Positions 40,221 through 44,200 of a DNA stretch of 44,200 bases are shown piece after piece. Location: positions 1-44,200 of the forward strand of contig CALKFR010000018.1 of assembly GCA_938084555.1 (NCBI GenBank). The letters run 5' to 3'. Under the pieces are notes generated by a model, which did not search any database, was not told the DNA's origin, and saw only the letters and a list, made by a program, of their open reading frames with translations. Made by a program: the position numbers and the translations under genes. Source of the DNA: an uncultured Flavobacteriaceae bacterium (GTDB taxonomy: Bacteria > Bacteroidota > Bacteroidia > Flavobacteriales > Flavobacteriaceae). The first letter of the stretch is position 1, and each line of letters begins with the position of its first letter.

Positions 40221-41686
40221 TGAAAAATATTAAATTTACATTCATATTACTTTTTACTACAATACTTATATTTTTTACTTCTTGTGAAAAAAGTGATAAT
40301 TACATGGCTAGTGAAAATGATGAAATTCATTTGTTTATTTGGAGAGCCATGAATAATTACTATTTATGGCAACCGAATGTTCCAGATTTATCAGATACAA
40401 GATTTACAAGTATTGGTCAATTATATGCTGAATATTCTAATTTTTCTTCTCCAAGAGATTTGTTTGAAAGTTTAAGATATCAACCTGGAGTTATAGATCG
40501 GTTTTCATGGATAGTTGACGACTATATTGCTTTAGAAAATTCTTTTCAAGGAATTAACTTGAGTAACGGTATGGAATTTGGTCTAGTTAGATATGCAGGT
40601 GATGCTTCAAAACTATTTGGTTATGTTCGCTACGTGATCCCTGGATCAGATGCTGAGGCTCAAAACGTAGAAAGAGGAATGTTGTTCACAGAAGTTGATG
40701 GTATTCAATTGACAGAGTCTAACTACAGAGATCTTCTATTTAATGATAATACAAATTATACGATAAGCTTAGCCGACTTTAACAATGGAAATCCTACTGT
40801 CAATTCAAGCACTATTAGCTTATTAAAAACACAATTACAAGAAAACCCTGTTGCTATTGTAAAAACAATAGATGAAGGATCTAATAAAATTGGATATTTA
40901 CTCTACAATCAATTTTCTAGTAGCTTTGATGGAGAATTAAATGCCGCATTTGCTTTGTTTCAATCTGAAAACATTACAGATTTAATTATAGATCTTCGCT
41001 ATAATGGTGGTGGGAGTGTTGCAACTGCAACCTATTTAGGTGGAATGGTTACTGGACAATTTAACAATCAGTTATTTTCCAAAGAACAATGGAATACTAA
41101 AGTAATGAACGCCTTAGATGCAAGTGTATTTGAAAATAACTTCACTAACCAAATCTTGAATAGAGATCAAAATCAAAATATAATTTTACAAGAACCTATT
41201 AATTCTTTGAACTTAAATCGTGTCTATTTTATTACATCAGGTAGCTCAGCTTCAGCCTCAGAATTGGTTATGAATAGTTTATCTTCTTACATTTCTGTAA
41301 GCTCTGTAGGTAAAAAGACTACTGGAAAGGTACAAGGATCAGTAACGCTTTATGATTCAGACAACTATACAAGAACTGGAGATAATTTAGCTTCAAATCA
41401 TTCTTGGGCTTTACAACCGCTTGTCTTAGAAATAAAAAATAAAGATAATTCTAATCAACCTGATGGTATTGAACCCACTATTGTATTCCCAGAAGATTAT
41501 AATAATCTTGGTGTACTTGGTGAAAGAAGCGATCCATTATTGGATAGAACTATTTTTTTAATTACCACTGGTGGAAGGTCTGGAAATTATAAAACAAATT
41601 CTATCCTTGACTTGGAAGAAATAAATGATTCTAAAGCAATAAATCCAATGAAAGGCAATATGTTTATTGAGCTAAAGGATAAGTAA
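40220..41686 (+). CDS. S41-family C-terminal-processing-type peptidase lipoprotein
   Basis: 488 residues with lipid Cys22 (FFTSCEKSDN). A PDZ-like region lies at about 130-200. The protease domain keeps DLRYNGGGS near residue 257 and the Ser-Lys dyad: Ser345 (SSASASE) and Lys370 (KKTTGK), 25 residues apart as in CtpA/Prc enzymes. It should cut unfolded or exported proteins near their C-termini, probably at the cell surface or in the periplasm. Tandem homology with the gene before it runs through the whole length (for example NGMEFGL and TGMEFGL; MNSLSSYISV and MNSLKPYINV). Confidence 0.88.
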   Translation: MKNIKFTFILLFTTILIFFTSCEKSDNYMASENDEIHLFIWRAMNNYYLWQPNVPDLSDTRFTSIGQLYAEYSNFSSPRDLFESLRYQPGVIDRFSWIVDDYIALENSFQGINLSNGMEFGLVRYAGDASKLFGYVRYVIPGSDAEAQNVERGMLFTEVDGIQLTESNYRDLLFNDNTNYTISLADFNNGNPTVNSSTISLLKTQLQENPVAIVKTIDEGSNKIGYLLYNQFSSSFDGELNAAFALFQSENITDLIIDLRYNGGGSVATATYLGGMVTGQFNNQLFSKEQWNTKVMNALDASVFENNFTNQILNRDQNQNIILQEPINSLNLNRVYFITSGSSASASELVMNSLSSYISVSSVGKKTTGKVQGSVTLYDSDNYTRTGDNLASNHSWALQPLVLEIKNKDNSNQPDGIEPTIVFPEDYNNLGVLGERSDPLLDRTIFLITTGGRSGNYKTNSILDLEEINDSKAINPMKGNMFIELKDK

Positions 41687-41693
41687 AGTTTTT

Positions 41694-42617
41694 TTAAGCA
41701 TTTATTATATCTGCTCTGAATTCACTGAAGCTTTCTTGTTCTCTTTTTTGTGCATATTCATATCCAGATGCCCACCATTTAGACATTTTTTTTGCATCAA
41801 ACACTAACGAATTAGTTGTTAAAACTGTTGGAGTATAATATAAGTTTAGCTCTACATCATTTTGTTTCGCTGAAAGTTTACCAATTGTGATGTTATGTTT
41901 TTCAACATGTTCCATCATAAATTCTTGAATTGTAAATAATAATGAAAATGGATTTTTTGCAGGCATTCTATTAATTTGTGTAGTCTCAGTTTCTAAAATT
42001 ATAGCATCAATTACCTTTGCCCCTCTTTCAATGGCTTCTCTAATTGGAATTAAACAACCAAAACCACCATCTCCATATTGGTGGCCATTTTTTTCTAATA
42101 AACTCATAAAAGGAATATAATTGCAGGAACCCCAAATCCAATCACAAAAATCTTCATAACTGTTTTGTTGAATTGACTTATATTCTATTTGATTTGCTGT
42201 AAAGTTAGAAACAGTAACAATAACTTCTTTTTTTTCTTTAAGAATAGCTTCATAAATATCTCTAGTAATATTTTTTGAAATTAATTTTCTTAAGTTTTTA
42301 CTTTCTCCAAAGGTTTTACTTCCTTTAAGAAAGTTTAATATCGTAGCAGAATGTCTAATGTTTACAATAGTTACTCCATTTTTATTTAATATTCTAAATG
42401 GATTTCTATTAAAAATACTGCGTTGATTTACTTCTGTATATATGTTTTTAAGAGCATCTATTTTACCTAATGCTAAATGTGACACCATTAAACTACCGGT
42501 AGACGTACCTAAAAAAATATCATAGGTGTTTTTCTTTTCCTTTATTAAATATTCAGCAACACCACCAGCAAATGCCCCCTTGCTACCTCCACCAGAAATT
42601 ACTAACGCTTTCTTCAT
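41694..42617 (-). CDS. Patatin-like phospholipase
   Basis: 307 residues. The oxyanion motif GGGSKGAF (9-16), nucleophile Ser39 in GTSTG and Asp183 in GDGG give the full Ser-Asp dyad of patatin/RssA-type lipases. No signal peptide is present, so it is cytoplasmic or membrane-associated. It should release fatty acids from phospholipids. It is convergent with the S41 gene (7 bases between stops) and divergent from the Ycf48-type gene. Confidence 0.93.
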   Translation of the reverse strand: MKKALVISGGGSKGAFAGGVAEYLIKEKKNTYDIFLGTSTGSLMVSHLALGKIDALKNIYTEVNQRSIFNRNPFRILNKNGVTIVNIRHSATILNFLKGSKTFGESKNLRKLISKNITRDIYEAILKEKKEVIVTVSNFTANQIEYKSIQQNSYEDFCDWIWGSCNYIPFMSLLEKNGHQYGDGGFGCLIPIREAIERGAKVIDAIILETETTQINRMPAKNPFSLLFTIQEFMMEHVEKHNITIGKLSAKQNDVELNLYYTPTVLTTNSLVFDAKKMSKWWASGYEYAQKREQESFSEFRADIINA

Positions 42618-42665
42618 TATTCAACAAATGATTTTATGTATTTTCGTTTTTATAAAAATACCAAA

Positions 42666-43715
42666 ATGAAATCATTTTTCGCAGGAGTTTTGTTATTTGT
42701 TTTTTTTTGGTCATGTACTCAAGAATATCAACCTAGAGAAATAGATAATATTAATATTGAAGAATTTAAAATTGATAGTACTAGCATACGCTCACTTGTG
42801 GCTATTGATTCTCTAAGAATGTATTATGCAGGGTCAAATGGATGCATTGGGTTCACAAATAATGGTGGAAATACTTGGCACAAAAAACAATTAAAATATC
42901 AAGATTCTATAACTCCTAATTTTAGAAGTATTGCTTTTAATGCAAATACAAATTTAGTTTACCTTCTTTCCATTGCAAATCCAGCTTTACTTTATCAATA
43001 TAATTTTTCAGATGCGTGGGTTGTTTATGAAGAAAAACATCCAAAAGTTTTTTATGACTCAATGAAGTTTTTTGATGAAAAGAATGGTATTGCTATGGGA
43101 GATCCTACAGAGGGAAATTGCCTGTCCATTATCCTCACAAATGACGGTGGCAATACGTGGAGTAAAACTCCATGTAAAGATCTTCCTAAAGTTGAGGAGG
43201 GAGAAGCTGCATTTGCTGCTAGTAATACAAACATAAAAGTTTTAGGAAATACTGTTTGGATAGCTACAGGCGGAATTAAATCTAGAGTTTTTAAGTCTAT
43301 TGATCTAGGAGTGACTTGGAAAGTTTATGAAACTCCTATTATTCAAGGCTCTGGTTCACAGGGAATCTACTCTATTGATTTTTTTAATGAAAATAATGGA
43401 ATTATAATTGGTGGAGATTATTCTAAACCTTTTGAAAATTCTAAAAATAAAGCAATTACTGTTGATGGTGGAAAAACTTGGACTTTAGTAGCAGATGGAC
43501 AAAGCCCTAACTATAAAAGCTGTGTTCAGTATGTTCCTAACACAAATGGAAAAGAGGTTTTTGCTGTTGGTAAAACAGGAGTTTCCTACTCTAAGGATGG
43601 TGGATTAAATTGGAATGACATAAATAAAGAATCCTATTATTCCATACAATTTGTAGATAGAAATACAGCTTGGTTATCAGGAAATAATAAAATAGGAAAA
43701 TTAATACTCCCTTAA
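42666..43715 (+). CDS. Ycf48-like BNR beta-propeller lipoprotein
   Basis: 349 residues from the ATG at 42666; an open extension from 42636 has no signal character. Lipid Cys17 is in FFWSCTQ. About five BNR blades follow (NNGGNTWHKK, NDGGNTWSKT, DLGVTWKVYE, DGGKTWTLVA, KDGGLNWNDI). This is the Ycf48/photosystem-assembly-like family, which in non-photosynthetic bacteria is a propeller of unknown role. It is the first of at least two lipoprotein genes, one base before the truncated one. Confidence 0.85.
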   Translation: MKSFFAGVLLFVFFWSCTQEYQPREIDNINIEEFKIDSTSIRSLVAIDSLRMYYAGSNGCIGFTNNGGNTWHKKQLKYQDSITPNFRSIAFNANTNLVYLLSIANPALLYQYNFSDAWVVYEEKHPKVFYDSMKFFDEKNGIAMGDPTEGNCLSIILTNDGGNTWSKTPCKDLPKVEEGEAAFAASNTNIKVLGNTVWIATGGIKSRVFKSIDLGVTWKVYETPIIQGSGSQGIYSIDFFNENNGIIIGGDYSKPFENSKNKAITVDGGKTWTLVADGQSPNYKSCVQYVPNTNGKEVFAVGKTGVSYSKDGGLNWNDINKESYYSIQFVDRNTAWLSGNNKIGKLILP

Positions 43716-43716
43716 A

Positions 43717-44200
43717 ATGAAAATTAATATTCTCTTATTATTTTTAATTGTACTCAATTCGTGTTCAAAAAAACCTTCATTTGTAAAGGCATTTGATTGT
43801 GAAATAGAAACGTTTTCAAACCTAGAAAAAATTGAAGATGTTAAACATATTTTTTCTGTTTATTATCCAGACCATTGGAAAACTAATTTTTATTATGACA
43901 ACTACCAATCTTCAATATTTTCAGCAGACACTACGAAACAATTAAAAGAAACTACTTTGATAGATATCACACATATATCTAACAAAATTAACTTTGACTC
44001 TAATTTTTTAAAAAAATTTAAAGCCAAACTATCTAAACTTCAACTCTCAGAAATAAACACTGGTAAACTATCTTTTAAAGGAAAGCCTTCTTTTTATTCT
44101 GAAGCCACAGGAGTAAATAAAAACTTTAAATATTGTGTATTTAATCTATTCATAAAGCTAGATGAAAAGAATTATATTCATGGTAAAATTGAAGTTTATG
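43717..44200 (+). CDS. Lipoprotein of unknown function, 3' end beyond window
   Basis: Translated from ATG 43717, one base after the previous stop; 161 codons stay open to the end. The signal ends in lipid Cys15 (VLNSCSKK). The visible mature part (PDHWKTNFYYDNYQSSIF and later KGKPSFYSEATGVNK) resembles alpha/beta proteins of the PsbP type, which often sit beside Ycf48-like propellers, but this resemblance is loose. It is almost certainly co-transcribed with the propeller lipoprotein. Confidence 0.7.
   Translation, partial: MKINILLLFLIVLNSCSKKPSFVKAFDCEIETFSNLEKIEDVKHIFSVYYPDHWKTNFYYDNYQSSIFSADTTKQLKETTLIDITHISNKINFDSNFLKKFKAKLSKLQLSEINTGKLSFKGKPSFYSEATGVNKNFKYCVFNLFIKLDEKNYIHGKIEVY

Noticed and set aside
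42636-42665. ATG at 42636 as start of the Ycf48-like lipoprotein
   Set aside because: Ten charged or polar residues would precede the lipoprotein signal; the ATG at 42666 starts it directly.
42666-43715. Photosynthesis gene, because the family is named for photosystem II assembly
   Set aside because: No other photosynthesis gene is present, and these BNR propellers are common in non-photosynthetic Bacteroidota.

Overview
The window reads as chromosomal DNA of a marine-type Flavobacteriaceae (Bacteroidota). Four things point there. The base composition is AT-rich. Promoters have the Bacteroidetes -7 form TAnnTTTG, and Shine-Dalgarno sites are mostly missing. Two secreted enzymes carry C-terminal type IX secretion (T9SS) sorting domains. 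Many exported proteins are lipoproteins, several with acidic residues just after the lipid Cys. I see no rRNA, tRNA, CRISPR array, insertion sequence or prophage gene.

Layout. 1-3.0 kb: a minus-strand run of secreted hydrolases (T9SS esterase, small lipoprotein, SGNH hydrolase, truncated SGNH lipoprotein). 3.1-7.3 kb: small membrane protein, MATE exporter, hotdog thioesterase, DEAD-box helicase, small membrane protein. 7.4-12 kb: TonB-dependent receptor and a convergent T9SS-exported vanadium-haloperoxidase-type protein. 12-14 kb: a second DEAD-box helicase followed by a cold-shock-domain protein and a strong terminator. 14-20 kb: amidohydrolase lipoprotein, convergent Rieske oxygenase, and a 1078-residue beta-propeller (BNR) protein. 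20.2-21.4 kb: two convergent DoxX-like membrane proteins and a heavy-metal-associated lipoprotein. 21.6-22.4 kb: a CDP-alcohol phosphatidyltransferase, then a decayed gene end.

22.7-26.0 kb holds the most interesting unit: a tight four-gene operon of a YHYH-domain protein, a MORN-type repeat protein, a SCO1-type copper/thiol protein and a type I sulfatase, all predicted lipoproteins. It is followed by 352 bases of non-coding DNA with nested inverted repeats. 26.4-28.3 kb: Bcr/CflA-type exporter and RluA-type pseudouridine synthase. 28.3-33.3 kb (minus strand): a small CPXCG zinc-ribbon gene with a non-ATG start, a zinc-independent NADP oxidoreductase, a fused alpha/beta 2-oxoacid dehydrogenase E1, a terminator, an Lrp/AsnC regulator and an M14 carboxypeptidase. 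33.7-36.5 kb: XRE-type regulator whose start codon lies in a small inverted repeat, and an M1 aminopeptidase. 36.6-38.6 kb: ECF sigma factor operon with a one-pass membrane protein and two DUF4252 proteins. 38.7-41.7 kb: two tandem S41-type lipoproteins, the first apparently catalytically dead. 41.7-44.2 kb: patatin-like phospholipase, Ycf48-type BNR lipoprotein, and a truncated lipoprotein gene.

How the genes work together. Most of the window serves the cell envelope: secreted or surface hydrolases, receptors, exporters and metal-handling lipoproteins, mixed with RNA-related housekeeping genes (two helicases, cold-shock protein, pseudouridine synthase) and branched-chain-type 2-oxoacid catabolism. 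The best candidates for something undescribed are the YHYH-MORN-SCO-sulfatase operon and the dead/live S41 lipoprotein pair. All functional assignments come from motif reading; no database search was run.
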